Below, in pieces: positions 45,820 to 55,131 of a stretch of DNA of 64,000 nt. The number at the start of each line of letters is the position of its first letter. The first letter of the stretch is position 1. The translations under genes and the position numbers were made by a program. Source of the stretch: Verminephrobacter eiseniae EF01-2 (GTDB lineage Bacteria; Pseudomonadota; Gammaproteobacteria; Burkholderiales; Burkholderiaceae_C). The stretch covers positions 2,356,001-2,420,000 of the forward strand of contig NC_008786.1 in NCBI RefSeq assembly GCF_000015565.1, written 5' to 3'. A model generated the notes under the pieces. It saw only the letters and a list, made by a program, of their open reading frames with translations, did not search any database and was not told the origin of the DNA.

Positions 45820-46772
45820 AGTCCATCCGGCGCTGGCTCGCTGCACTGCTGGTCTCGATGCTGTGGGCTGCTGCTGCGGCCCAGCCGTTTCCGAACCGGC
45901 CGGTGCGGCTGATCGTGCCCTATCCGGCGGGCGGCAGCACCGACATCCTGGCGCGCATCGCGGCCAAGGAGCTCGGCGAGCGGCTGCGGCAGCCCTTCGT
46001 GATCGAGAACAAGGCAGGCGCCAGCGGCGCGATCGGCTCGCTCGAAGTGGCTCGCGCAGCGCCCGATGGCTACACCTTGCTGATGGCGACCGCCAGTTCG
46101 CACGGCATCAATTCGGCGGTCTACGCGCAACTGCCATACGATGCGGTGAAGGATTTCGCCGCGCTGACCATGGTTGCCAGCACGCCCAACATCATCGTCG
46201 TCAACCCGGGCCTGCCAGTGAAGAACTTGCAGGAACTGATCGCGCTGGCCAAGGCCGAACCCGGCAAGCTCAACTTCGGCTCAACCAGCCTGGGCGGCTC
46301 GCCCTACATGAGCGCGCAACTCTTGAAGATGATGGCCCGGATCGACATCGCCCATGTGCCCTACAAAGGCGCGGCGCCGATGCTCAGCGACCTGATCGGC
46401 GGGCAGATACAGATCGGCTTCGACAACTTGCCGTCAACGATCAACTTCGTGCGCGCGGGCAAGCTGCGCGCCATCGCCGTGACCACGGCACACCGCTGGC
46501 CGGGCGCGCCAGAGATTGCGACCGTGGCCGAGAGTGGCGTTCCCGGCTATGAGGTGGCAGGCTGGTTTGGGCTGCTGGCGCCGGCCGGCACGCCCAAGGA
46601 CATCGTCGATCTGATCCAGCAGGCCATGGCCGCAGCCGTTGACAAGCCCGAGGTCCGCAAGCAGATGCTGGACCTGGGCGCGCAGCCGATTGCGAATCGG
46701 CCCGAGGAGTTTGCGGCGCAGATCCGGCGCGAAGTGGACAAGTGGCAACGGGTGGTGGTTGAGCACCATTAG
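45816..46772 (+). CDS. Bug-family periplasmic receptor (tripartite tricarboxylate transporter type)
   Basis: A 318-residue solute receptor. It has a signal peptide (MKSIRRWLAALLVSMLWAAAAA) and the Bug hallmarks PNRPVRLIVPYPAGGSTDILAR near residue 28 and VPYKGAAPMLSDLIGGQIQIGFD. Such receptors bind carboxylates. Its start overlaps the small AtuA-type gene (ATGA), so substrate uptake and the AtuA-like activity are probably linked. No membrane TctA/TctB genes are nearby. Its stop overlaps that of the convergent LysR gene. Confidence 0.92.
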   Translation: MKSIRRWLAALLVSMLWAAAAAQPFPNRPVRLIVPYPAGGSTDILARIAAKELGERLRQPFVIENKAGASGAIGSLEVARAAPDGYTLLMATASSHGINSAVYAQLPYDAVKDFAALTMVASTPNIIVVNPGLPVKNLQELIALAKAEPGKLNFGSTSLGGSPYMSAQLLKMMARIDIAHVPYKGAAPMLSDLIGGQIQIGFDNLPSTINFVRAGKLRAIAVTTAHRWPGAPEIATVAESGVPGYEVAGWFGLLAPAGTPKDIVDLIQQAMAAAVDKPEVRKQMLDLGAQPIANRPEEFAAQIRREVDKWQRVVVEHH

Positions 46773-47692
46773 CGCAGCCGGCATTGGGCCAGATCGGAGC
46801 CTTGTTCCAGCACGAAGGCCTTGAATGCGCCGTTGACGCCCGACAGTGTGGAGTCGCGGCGGTTGAGCAGGCACCAGTCGAGCATTTTGGGCATGTCTTG
46901 CAGGTCGAGCACGGCCAGGCGGGCGGCCTGCAGTTCGATCTGGAAGGTGTGGGCCGACAGAAAGCTGATGCCCATGCCGGCCATCACGGCCTGCTTGATG
47001 GTTTCGTTGCCCGACAGCTCCATCGATACCTTGACCTGTAGCGCCTGGGCTTGCAGCAGGTGCTCGAAAAACTGCCTGGTGGCCGAGCCGGGTTCGCGAA
47101 AGATGAAGGATTCGTCGCGCAACGCATCCCAGCGGATGCGCCGCTGTGGGGCCAGCGGGTGGCTGGCTGCGGCGACGATGCAGTGCGGGTGCTGGGCGAA
47201 GGTCTCGGCCTCCACGTCGGCTTCGGATGGCGGGTAGCCGGCGATGGCCAGGTCGAGTTGGTGCTCGCGCAGCATGCTCAGGATCTGGTCGCGCCGATCC
47301 ACCGTCAGCTTGAATTTCACGCCCGGCCATTGCCGGGCAAAGGCCATCAGCAGCGCCGGCGCGAAGTAGTGGGCGGTGGGCACCACGCCCAGGTGCAGCA
47401 GCCCGCCGCTGCCGCCTTCGGTCTGATGGTAGGCCGCCATGGCTTCTTCGGCCATGCGCACCTGGTTCAGGATGCGGCGGGTCTGGCGCAGCATTTCCTC
47501 GCCCGCCTGGCTCAGGCGGATCCGCTTGCCGGTTTTCACCAGCAATTGCAGGCCCAGTTCCGTTTCGAGCTGCTGCACCTGCATCGACACGGCCGGTTGC
47601 GTCAGGTTCATTTGCTGTGCCGCGCGCGAGTAGCTCAGGTGCAGGGCCACGGCCTCGAACAGGCGTAGCTGGCGCAGGTTCCAATGTTTCAT
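46769..47692 (-). CDS. LysR-family transcriptional regulator (CbbR-like)
   Basis: A 307-residue LysR regulator. The N-terminal helix-turn-helix reads LRQLRLFEAVALHLSYSRAA and MNLTQPAVSMQVQQLE, the pattern of the CbbR branch, followed by an effector domain (LHLGVVPTAHYFAP). It converges with the Bug gene, sharing a TTAG at the ends, and is divergent from the rhamnose operon. No RuBisCO genes are present. It could control either flank; the divergent position favours the rhamnose operon or autoregulation. Confidence 0.88.
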   Translation of the reverse strand: MKHWNLRQLRLFEAVALHLSYSRAAQQMNLTQPAVSMQVQQLETELGLQLLVKTGKRIRLSQAGEEMLRQTRRILNQVRMAEEAMAAYHQTEGGSGGLLHLGVVPTAHYFAPALLMAFARQWPGVKFKLTVDRRDQILSMLREHQLDLAIAGYPPSEADVEAETFAQHPHCIVAAASHPLAPQRRIRWDALRDESFIFREPGSATRQFFEHLLQAQALQVKVSMELSGNETIKQAVMAGMGISFLSAHTFQIELQAARLAVLDLQDMPKMLDWCLLNRRDSTLSGVNGAFKAFVLEQGSDLAQCRLR

Positions 47693-47963
47693 GCGGGATA
47701 TCCCTGATCAAAGCGTGGCTGGCACGGCCTGGGGCACCGCCTTTTTGCTGGTGTTTTCCCTGACTCCAGGTGTGGTTGCCGTGGCTGGCTGCGGATGCCG
47801 GCGCCGGTGTGCCGCTATGGGGGCGCTATGGAGGCGGCATACCAAGCCGCGCGGGATTGTCCCATGCATCAGGGAAATTGATGAGTTGGATAAAAAACTA
47901 TGAGCTGACCCTATCGTTACCTGTCGCTACAGTGGGCCTCATTGCGTTGCCATACCAAGCTCC
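47693..47963. promoter_or_regulatory. Divergent promoter region, LysR gene / rhamnose operon
   Basis: A 271-bp spacer. ATCAGGGAAATTGAT at 47868-47882 is an inverted repeat (ATCA/TGAT) that matches the T-N11-A pattern of LysR binding sites. It is followed by a short AT-rich stretch (GGATAAAAAACTATGAG) of possible promoter character. No DeoR- or AraC-type rhamnose regulator lies in the window. Function is inferred only. Confidence 0.35.
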
Positions 47964-50072
47964 ATGACCACACCGATTCCTGCACGAGACTTTCCGCGTT
48001 GGGATGCCAACCATGCTGCCACGCTCGATGCTGCGCGGCTGCTGCTGTACCGCTCGAACCTGCTGGGCTCGGATCTGCGCATCACCAATTACGGCGGCGG
48101 CAACACCTCGGCCAAGATCTGGCAGGCCGACCCGCTCACCGGCCAGCAGGTGCAGGTGCTGTGGGTCAAGGGCTCGGGCGGCGACCTGGGTTCGATGGCG
48201 CTGGACGGTTTCTCCACGCTGTACATGGACAAGTTGCTCGCCCTGCAAGCCATTTACCGTGGCCCCGGGCATGAGGACGAGATGGTGGGCTATCTGCCGC
48301 ATTGCACCTTCAACCTGAACCCGCGCGTCGCCAGCATCGATACGCCGCTGCATGCCTACCTGCCTTTTGCGCATGTAGACCATATGCACCCGGACGCGGT
48401 CATCGCCATTGCCGCGATGGCCGATAGCGAAAAGCTGACGCAGCAGATTTTTGCCGGCACTGTCGGCTGGCTGCCTTGGCGCAGGCCCGGTTTCGAGCTG
48501 GGCCTGATGCTGCAGCGCTACCAGGCGGCCCACCCTGGCCAGCGCGGCCTGGTGCTGGCCGGCCATGGCTTGTTCAGTTGGGGGGACGATGCCCGTGCCT
48601 GTTATGACAATACGGTGGGCCTGATCGCCTCGGCCCAGAACTGGCTCGACCGCGAACGGGTGGTGCGCCAGGTGCCCAGTTTCGGCGGCCCGGCGCGCCA
48701 GGCGCTGAGCCAGGACGAGCAGGACGCCACGCTGGCGCGGGTGCTGCCGGTGCTGCGCGGCCTGGCCAGCAAGACCGGCCCCAAGCTGCTGCATGTCGAG
48801 CGCCAGGCGGCGGTGCTGGAGTTCGTCAACAGCCGCGACCTGGCGCCGCTGGCGGCCTTGGGCACCTCCTGCCCGGACCATTTCCTGCGCACCAAGATTC
48901 GCCCGCTGATCCTGGAGCCGGCGGTCTACATGCTGCAAGGCGCTGCGCTGGCGCAGGCGCTGCAAGAACGGCTGGCGGCCTACCGCGCCGACTACGGCGC
49001 CTACTACCAGCGCTGCCGGCGCGCAGACAGTCCGGCGCTGCGCGATGCCAACCCGGTCATCGTCCTGCTGCCCGGCATCGGCATGGTGGCCATGGCCAAA
49101 GACAAGGCCACGGCGCGCATTGCCGCCGAGTTTTATGTCAACGCCATCAACGTGATGCGCGAGGCCCATGCCATCGACCGCTATGTGGGCCTGCCCGAGC
49201 AGGAGGCTTTCGACATCGAATACTGGTGGCTCGAAGAAGCCAAGTTGCAGCGCAGCCCCCCGCCGAAACCGCTGGCCGGCAAAGTGGCGCTGGTCACCGG
49301 CGGCGCCGGCGGCATCGGGCGGGCGATTGCCCGGCGCGTGTTGGCCGAAGGCGCCTGCGTGGTGCTGGTCGATATCGACCAGGGCGCGCTGGCGACGGTG
49401 ACCGCCGAACTGGCCCAGGCCCATGGCCCGGACCATGTGCGCGGCTTGCAGTGCGATGTCACCAGCGAGGCCAGCGTCATCGCCGCCTTCCGCCATGCGG
49501 CGCTGGAGTTTGGCGGCCTGGACATTGCGGTGAGCAACGCCGGCATTGCTGCCGCAGCGCCGCTGGAGGACACCAGCATCGAGCTGTGGAACCACAGCCA
49601 GGGCGTATTGGCCACCGGTTATTTTCTGGTCGGCCGTGAAGCCTTCCGGCTGATGAAGGCGCAGGGCGCAGGCGGCAGCATCGTCGTCATCGCCAGCAAG
49701 AACGGCATGGTCGCCAGCCCGCAGGCCAGTGCTTATTGCGCCGCCAAGGCCGCAGAAATCCAGCTCAGCCGCAGCTTTGCGCTCGAAGGCGCGCCATGGG
49801 GCATACGCTCGAACGTGGTGAACCCGGATGCGGTGATCCGTGGCTCCAGGATCTGGAGCGGCAAGTGGAGCGCCGAGCGCGCTGCGGCCAACAAGATTGC
49901 CGAGCAAGACCTGGAAGCCTTCTACCGCGACCGCTCCATGCTCAAGCGCAGCGTCTTGCCCGAGGACATTGCCGAGGCGGCTTATTTTTTTGCCGCAGAA
50001 CGGCTCAGCGCCAAAAGCACCGGCAACATCCTGAATGTGGATGCCGGCAACCTGGCGGCTTTCACCCGATGA
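47964..50072 (+). CDS. rhaD: Bifunctional rhamnulose-1-phosphate aldolase / short-chain dehydrogenase
   Basis: A 702-residue fusion. Residues 1-420 are a class II (zinc) aldolase related to RhaD, with NYGGGNTSAKIW, VKGSGGDLGSM and the metal histidines in FAHVDHMHPDAV and VLAGHGLFSWG. From about 430 an SDR follows (VALVTGGAGGIGRA, active site YCAAK). This fusion splits L-rhamnulose-1-phosphate to DHAP and L-lactaldehyde and then converts lactaldehyde. It is the first gene of the rhamnose string. Confidence 0.93.
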   Translation: MTTPIPARDFPRWDANHAATLDAARLLLYRSNLLGSDLRITNYGGGNTSAKIWQADPLTGQQVQVLWVKGSGGDLGSMALDGFSTLYMDKLLALQAIYRGPGHEDEMVGYLPHCTFNLNPRVASIDTPLHAYLPFAHVDHMHPDAVIAIAAMADSEKLTQQIFAGTVGWLPWRRPGFELGLMLQRYQAAHPGQRGLVLAGHGLFSWGDDARACYDNTVGLIASAQNWLDRERVVRQVPSFGGPARQALSQDEQDATLARVLPVLRGLASKTGPKLLHVERQAAVLEFVNSRDLAPLAALGTSCPDHFLRTKIRPLILEPAVYMLQGAALAQALQERLAAYRADYGAYYQRCRRADSPALRDANPVIVLLPGIGMVAMAKDKATARIAAEFYVNAINVMREAHAIDRYVGLPEQEAFDIEYWWLEEAKLQRSPPPKPLAGKVALVTGGAGGIGRAIARRVLAEGACVVLVDIDQGALATVTAELAQAHGPDHVRGLQCDVTSEASVIAAFRHAALEFGGLDIAVSNAGIAAAAPLEDTSIELWNHSQGVLATGYFLVGREAFRLMKAQGAGGSIVVIASKNGMVASPQASAYCAAKAAEIQLSRSFALEGAPWGIRSNVVNPDAVIRGSRIWSGKWSAERAAANKIAEQDLEAFYRDRSMLKRSVLPEDIAEAAYFFAAERLSAKSTGNILNVDAGNLAAFTR

Positions 50073-50124
50073 TGGCCGATGACGATCGATGACGGCCAAT
50101 GACCATGACGTGCGGAGACAAGGC

Positions 50125-51411
50125 ATGACAGTGCTGGACCCCGGTCTGATCCAAGACCACAACCACCGCCTGCTGCGCCATGTGGCCAGCGACTACGAGC
50201 ACCTGGGCGAGCAACTGGCGCGGCGCCATATCGACATCGATGCGGTGCGCCAGAAAGTCGCGGCCTTTGGCGTGGCCATCCCCAGTTGGGGCGTGGGCAC
50301 CGGCGGCACCCGGTTTGCGCGCTTTCCCGGCCCGGGCGAGCCGCGCAATGTGTTCGACAAGCTGCAAGACTGCGGCGTGATCTGGCAGTTGGCCCGCGCC
50401 ACCCCCGGCGTGTCGCTGCATATCCCGTGGGACCAGTGCAGCGATTGGCCCGCGCTGCGCGCCGTCGCCGATGGCTACGGCCTGGGCTTCGACGCGATCA
50501 ACTCGAATACCTTTTCCGACCAGCCCGGCCAGGCGCACAGCTACAAGTTCGGCAGCCTGAGCCACACGGATGCCGGCACCCGGGCCCAGGCCGTGGCGCA
50601 CAACATCGAATGCGTGGCCATTGGCCAGCGCATCGGCAGCAAGGCGCTGACGGTGTGGGTGGGCGACGGCAGCAACTTTCCGGGCCAGCAGCATTTGCGC
50701 CGCGCCTTCGAGCGCTATCTGGACAGCGCGCGCCAGATTTATGCGGCCCTGCCGGACGATTGGCGCATGTTTGTCGAGCACAAGATCTGCGAGCCGGCGT
50801 TCTACGGCACCGTGATCCAGGACTGGGGCTCCAGCTACCTGGCGGCCAGCGCGCTGGGCCCGAAGGCGCAATGCCTGGTGGACTTGGGGCACCACGCCCC
50901 GAACGTGAATATCGAGATGATCGTCGCGCGCCTGATCGCCGCAGGCAAATTGGCGGGTTTTCATTTCAATGACAGCAAGTACGGCGATGATGACCTGGAC
51001 GCTGGCAGCATCGCGCCCTACCGGTTGTTTTTGGTGTTCAACGAACTGGTGGCGGCAGCGCATGAGAAACTGGCCTTCGAGCCGGCCTACATGCTCGACC
51101 AGAGCCACAACGTCACCGACCCGATCGAGAGCCTGATGACCAGTGCCGCCCAGGTGCAGCGCAGCTACGCCCAGGCGCTGATCGTCGAGCGCAGCCTGCT
51201 CGATGCCGCGCAGCAGGCCAACGATGCGCTGCTGGCCAGCCAGACGCTCAAGCGCGGCTTCGAGACCGATGTCACCCCGATCCTGCAACGGGTGCGCCTG
51301 GACGCGGGCGGCGCCATCGACCCGGTGGCTGTCTACCGCGCCAGCGGCTACCGCCAGCGGGTGGCCAAAGACCGCCCGGCCAGCGCGGGCAGCGGCGGCG
51401 GCATCGTTTGA
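50125..51411 (+). CDS. rhaI: L-rhamnose isomerase, RhaI (Pseudomonas/rhizobial) type
   Basis: A 428-residue metal-dependent TIM-barrel isomerase converting L-rhamnose to L-rhamnulose. Motifs include AIPSWGVGTGGTRFARFPGPGEP, VSLHIPWDQCSDW, VWVGDGSNFPGQ, MFVEHKICEPAFYGTVIQDWG, and LVDLGHHAPNVNIE with metal ligands. GGAG lies 7 bases before the ATG at 50125; the open frame extends 12 codons further upstream without conservation. This type is unrelated in detail to E. coli RhaA. Confidence 0.92.
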   Translation: MTVLDPGLIQDHNHRLLRHVASDYEHLGEQLARRHIDIDAVRQKVAAFGVAIPSWGVGTGGTRFARFPGPGEPRNVFDKLQDCGVIWQLARATPGVSLHIPWDQCSDWPALRAVADGYGLGFDAINSNTFSDQPGQAHSYKFGSLSHTDAGTRAQAVAHNIECVAIGQRIGSKALTVWVGDGSNFPGQQHLRRAFERYLDSARQIYAALPDDWRMFVEHKICEPAFYGTVIQDWGSSYLAASALGPKAQCLVDLGHHAPNVNIEMIVARLIAAGKLAGFHFNDSKYGDDDLDAGSIAPYRLFLVFNELVAAAHEKLAFEPAYMLDQSHNVTDPIESLMTSAAQVQRSYAQALIVERSLLDAAQQANDALLASQTLKRGFETDVTPILQRVRLDAGGAIDPVAVYRASGYRQRVAKDRPASAGSGGGIV

Positions 51412-51483
51412 GGCGCCCGGCAGCGGCACGATCGGCGCCGGTCCGACGGCCATGCCGGTTCCATGACAACGTTGGAGACACGG

Positions 51484-52504
51484 ATGATGGAAAAACCACC
51501 AAAGACCTTGCGGGCGACCGCGCTGGCGGCCTTGCAGGCCGTGGCATTGGGCGCCGCGCTGGCCAGCCCGGCGCTGGCCGCAGACAAGATTGCCGTGCTC
51601 GTCAAAAGCCTGGGCATCCGCTTTTTCGACGCCGTGCACCAGGGCGCACAGGAGGCGGCCAAAGAGCTCTCGAACATCGAGATCATCTACACCGGCCCGG
51701 CCAAACCCACGGCCGAGGGCCAGATCGAGATCATCAACGCGCTGATCTCGCAAAAGGTCGCCGCCATCGTCATCTCGGCCAATGACCCCGATGCGCTGGC
51801 GCCCGTCGCTCAAGCGCGCCATGGGGCGCGGCATCAAGGTGCTGTCGTTCGACTCCGGCGTGCGCAAGGACGGCCGCATGATGCACCTGAGCGCGGCGAA
51901 CGATGCGCTGATCGGTGAAAAACTGGTGCAACTGACGCAGCAGGCGATAGGCGACAGCGGCGAGATTGCCATCGTCTCGTCCACGGCCCAGGCCACGAAC
52001 CAGAACATCTGGATCGAAGAAATCCGCAAGGTGCTGGCCCGGCCGGCCTACAAGGGGCTGAAACTGGTCAGCGTGGTCTACGGCGATGAGCAGATCGACA
52101 AGAGCTACCGCGAAACCCAGGGCCTGTTCAAGAGCTACCCGAACCTGAAGGCCATCATTGCGCCCGTCTCCATGGCCGTTCCGGCGGCGGCCAAGGCCGT
52201 GCAGGACGAGAAGAAAATCGGCTCGGTGTATGTGACCGGCCTGGGTCTGCCGTCCGAGATGGCCGGCCATGTCAAGAGCGGCGCGGTCAAGTCCTTTGCC
52301 ATCTGGAACCCGATCGACCTGGGCTATTCCTCGATCCAGGCTGCCAGCCAGCTCATCGCGGGCAAGTTCACCGGCAAGCCGGGCGACAAGGTGTCGCTGG
52401 GCCGGGTCGGCAGCGTGGTGCTGGACGCCAACAGTGAGGCGGCGATGGCCGAGCCGTTCACTTACGACGCCAGCAATGTCGAGAAATTCGCCAAGATCTT
52501 TTGA
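51484..52504 (+). pseudogene. rhaS: Rhamnose-binding protein RhaS, copy 1, frameshifted
   Basis: The 5' part (signal peptide MMEKPPKTLRATALAALQAV, through IVISANDPDALAP) and the 3' part (SLKRAMGRGIKVLSFDSGVR to the end) are both intact but in different frames. Comparison with copy 2 shows one extra C in the CCC at 51802-51804 (GGCGCCCGTCGCTC against GGCGCCGTCGCTC). The product would be a truncated, scrambled protein. The 3' part otherwise retains nearly all residues of copy 2, so inactivation is recent, or it is a sequencing error. Differences such as VSMAVPA for TTIGVAA suggest slight divergence before loss. Confidence 0.85.
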
Positions 52505-52585
52505 GCATGTCTGCCCCCGGCACGATCGAATCCGGCCATCCAGCCTGATGGCCATGCCTGTTCCATGACAACGTTGGAGACACGG

Positions 52586-53611
52586 ATGATGATGAAGAAG
52601 AAACCACTGAAAACCCTGCGGGCGACCGCGCTGGCGGCCTTGCAGGCCGTGGCATGGGGCGCCGCGCTGGCCAGCCCGGCGCTGGCCGCAGACAAGATTG
52701 CCGTGGTTGTCAAAAGCCTGGGCAACGGGTTTTTCGACGCCGTGAACCAGGGCGCGCAGGAGGCGGCCAAAGAGATCAAGAACATCGAGATCATCTATAC
52801 CGGCCCGGCCAAATCCACGGCCGAGGGCCAGATCGAGATCATCAACGCGCTGATTTCGCAAAAGGTCGCCGCCATCGTCATCTCGGCCAATGACCCCGAT
52901 GCGCTGGCGCCGTCGCTCAAGCGCGCCATGGGGCGCGGCATCAAGGTGCTGTCGTTCGACTCCGGCGTGCGCAAGGACGGCCGCATGATGCATCTGAGCC
53001 CGTCGAGCAACGCGCTGATCGGTGAAAAACTGGTGCAACTGACGCAGCAGGCGATAGGCGACAGCGGCGAGATTGCCGTCGTCTCGTCCACGGCCCAGGC
53101 CACGAACCAGAACATCTGGATCGAAGAAATCCGGAAGGTGCTGGCCCGGCCGGCCTACAAGGGGCTGAAACTGGTCAGCGTGGCCTACGGCGATGACCAG
53201 ATCGACAAGAGCTACCGCGAAACCCAGGGCCTGTTCAAGAGCTACCCGAACCTGAAGGCCATCATTGCGCCCACCACCATTGGCGTGGCGGCGGCGGCCA
53301 AGGCCGTGCAGGACGAGAAGAAGGTCGGCTCGGTGTATGTGACCGGCCTGGGTCTGCCGTCCGAGATGGCCGGCCATGTCAAGAACGGCGCGGTCAAGTC
53401 CTTTGCCATCTGGAACCCGATCGACCTGGGCTATTCCTCGATCCAGGCTGCCAGCCAGCTCATCGCGGGCAAGTTCACCGGCAAGCCGGGCGACAAGGTG
53501 TCGCTGGGCCGGGTCGGCAGCGTGGTGCTGGACGCCAACAGTGAGGCGGCGATGGCCGAGCCGTTCACTTACGACGCCAGCAACGTCGAGAAATTCGCCA
53601 AGATATTCTGA
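52586..53611 (+). CDS. rhaS: Periplasmic L-rhamnose-binding protein RhaS, intact copy
   Basis: A 341-residue receptor of the CUT2 class. The signal peptide MMMKKKPLKTLRATALAA ends near SPALAADK, and the mature protein begins IAVVVKSLGNGFFDAVNQGA. It is related to the receptor of rhizobial RhaSTPQ. GGAG lies 6 bases before the ATG at 52586; an in-frame ATG at 52565 also exists. Two bases separate its stop from the ATPase start. Confidence 0.92.
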   Translation: MMMKKKPLKTLRATALAALQAVAWGAALASPALAADKIAVVVKSLGNGFFDAVNQGAQEAAKEIKNIEIIYTGPAKSTAEGQIEIINALISQKVAAIVISANDPDALAPSLKRAMGRGIKVLSFDSGVRKDGRMMHLSPSSNALIGEKLVQLTQQAIGDSGEIAVVSSTAQATNQNIWIEEIRKVLARPAYKGLKLVSVAYGDDQIDKSYRETQGLFKSYPNLKAIIAPTTIGVAAAAKAVQDEKKVGSVYVTGLGLPSEMAGHVKNGAVKSFAIWNPIDLGYSSIQAASQLIAGKFTGKPGDKVSLGRVGSVVLDANSEAAMAEPFTYDASNVEKFAKIF

Positions 53612-53613
53612 GC

Positions 53614-55131
53614 ATGTCCGAGCTGCTGCTGAGTTTGCGCGGGGTGCACAAAAGCTACGGCGCGACCCATGCGCTGTGCGCTGTCGATCTGGACCTGCAC
53701 TGCGGCCAGGTGCTGGCCCTGGTGGGCGAGAACGGCGCCGGCAAGTCGACGCTGGTCAAACTGCTCACCGGCGTGGTGCCGATGGACGCGGGCAGCATCC
53801 GGCTGCAAGGCGTGGCGCAGCAGTTTGCCAACGCCCATGCCGCGCAGGCCGCCGGCATTTTGGCCGTGCACCAGGAGACGGTGATGTTCGAGGAGCTCAG
53901 CGTGGCCGAGAACATCTTCATGGGCCGCCATCTGCTGCGCGGCTCTTTCGTCGACTGGCCGGCGATGAACGCGCAGGCCCAGGCGGCGCTGACGGACATC
54001 GGCGCGCGCTTTGGCGCCCGCACCCTGGTCAAGGACCTGAGCCTGGCCGAGCGCCATCTGGTGGAGATTGCCCGCGCGCTGTCGCAAAAGGCCCGGGTGG
54101 TGATTCTGGACGAGCCTACCGCCGCGCTGTCGCAGACCGAGATACGGGACTTCTACGGCATCGTGCGCAAGCTGCGCGCGCAGGGCGCGGGCGTGATTTT
54201 CATCAGCCACAAGTTCGACGAGATTTTTGCCTTGGCCGACCGCTACCTGGTGCTGCGCGACGGCGCGGTGGTCGGCAGCGGCGCCATGGCCGAGGCCAGC
54301 GAGCAGGAACTGCTGCGCCTGATGGCCGGCCGCGCGATCGACCAGATCTACCCGCAGATCCATTCCACGCCCGGCGAGCCGGTGTTGCGGGTGCGGCAAC
54401 TGTCGCACCCGACGCAATTTCAGAACCTGAACTTCGAGCTGCGGCGCGGCGAAATTCTGGGCTTTTACGGCCTGATCGGTGCAGGGCGCAGCCAGGCCAT
54501 GCTGGCCATCATGGGCCTGAACCCCCAGGCCAGCGGCCAGGTGCAGGTGCTGGGCCAAAAGCTCGACACCCGGCGGCCCGGCGCGGCGATTGCCGCCGGC
54601 ATTGCCTATGTGCCCGAGGAGCGCCAGCGCCAGGGCGGCATCCTGGATTTTTCGGTGCAGGCCAACATCAGCCTGGCGGGCCTGGCGCGCTTTGCCACCG
54701 GCCCCTGGCTGTCGGCCCGCAAGGAGTCGGCGCTGTGCCGGCGCATGGTCGAGCGGCTGCGCATCAAGATCGAGTCGCCCCGGATGCCGCTGTCGGGCCT
54801 GTCGGGGGGCAATCAGCAGAAAGTGGTGATCGCCAAATGGCTCGGGCTGGAGCCGAAAATCGTGATTCTCGATGAGCCGACCAAGGGCATCGATGTGGGC
54901 GCCAAGCAGGCGGTCTACCAATTGATTGCCGAGATGGTCGGCCAGGGGCTGGCCGTGATTTTGGTGTCCTCCGAACTGTCCGAGGTGATGCACCTGGCGC
55001 ACCGCGTGATCGTCATGCGCCGGGGGCTGCAAGTGGCCGAGTTTGCGCAGCAGCAGATCGATGCCGAGGCGATCGTGGCTGCGGCCTCGGGCCTGGTGGG
55101 CAGCCCGGCGGATCGGCAGGTGGCCGCATGA
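53614..55131 (+). CDS. rhaT: Rhamnose ABC transporter ATP-binding protein
   Basis: A 505-residue double ATPase of the RbsA/RhaT class. The first half has Walker A GENGAGKST and Walker B VVILDEPTAALS; the second half has the signature LSGGNQQKVVIAKW and Walker B IVILDEPTKGID. Gene position between RhaS and two permeases matches rhizobial rhaSTPQ. It overlaps the next gene by 4 bases. Confidence 0.93.
   Translation: MSELLLSLRGVHKSYGATHALCAVDLDLHCGQVLALVGENGAGKSTLVKLLTGVVPMDAGSIRLQGVAQQFANAHAAQAAGILAVHQETVMFEELSVAENIFMGRHLLRGSFVDWPAMNAQAQAALTDIGARFGARTLVKDLSLAERHLVEIARALSQKARVVILDEPTAALSQTEIRDFYGIVRKLRAQGAGVIFISHKFDEIFALADRYLVLRDGAVVGSGAMAEASEQELLRLMAGRAIDQIYPQIHSTPGEPVLRVRQLSHPTQFQNLNFELRRGEILGFYGLIGAGRSQAMLAIMGLNPQASGQVQVLGQKLDTRRPGAAIAAGIAYVPEERQRQGGILDFSVQANISLAGLARFATGPWLSARKESALCRRMVERLRIKIESPRMPLSGLSGGNQQKVVIAKWLGLEPKIVILDEPTKGIDVGAKQAVYQLIAEMVGQGLAVILVSSELSEVMHLAHRVIVMRRGLQVAEFAQQQIDAEAIVAAASGLVGSPADRQVAA

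Larger units (their letters stand above)
51424..53611 (+). repeat. Tandem duplication of the rhamnose-receptor gene (two units of about 1.1 kb)
   Basis: Unit 1 is about 51424-52517 and unit 2 about 52518-53611. Both begin with CGGCACGATCG, share the TTCCATGACAACGTTGGAGA leader, carry the whole receptor gene, and are followed by TGAGCATGTC, which in unit 2 forms the start of the ATPase gene. The two reading frames are nearly identical over most of their length, so the duplication looks recent. Confidence 0.92.

Noticed and set aside
46769..47692. LysR gene as evidence for a RuBisCO (cbb) locus.
   Set aside because: No Calvin-cycle genes occur in the window; CbbR-like sequence alone is not specific.
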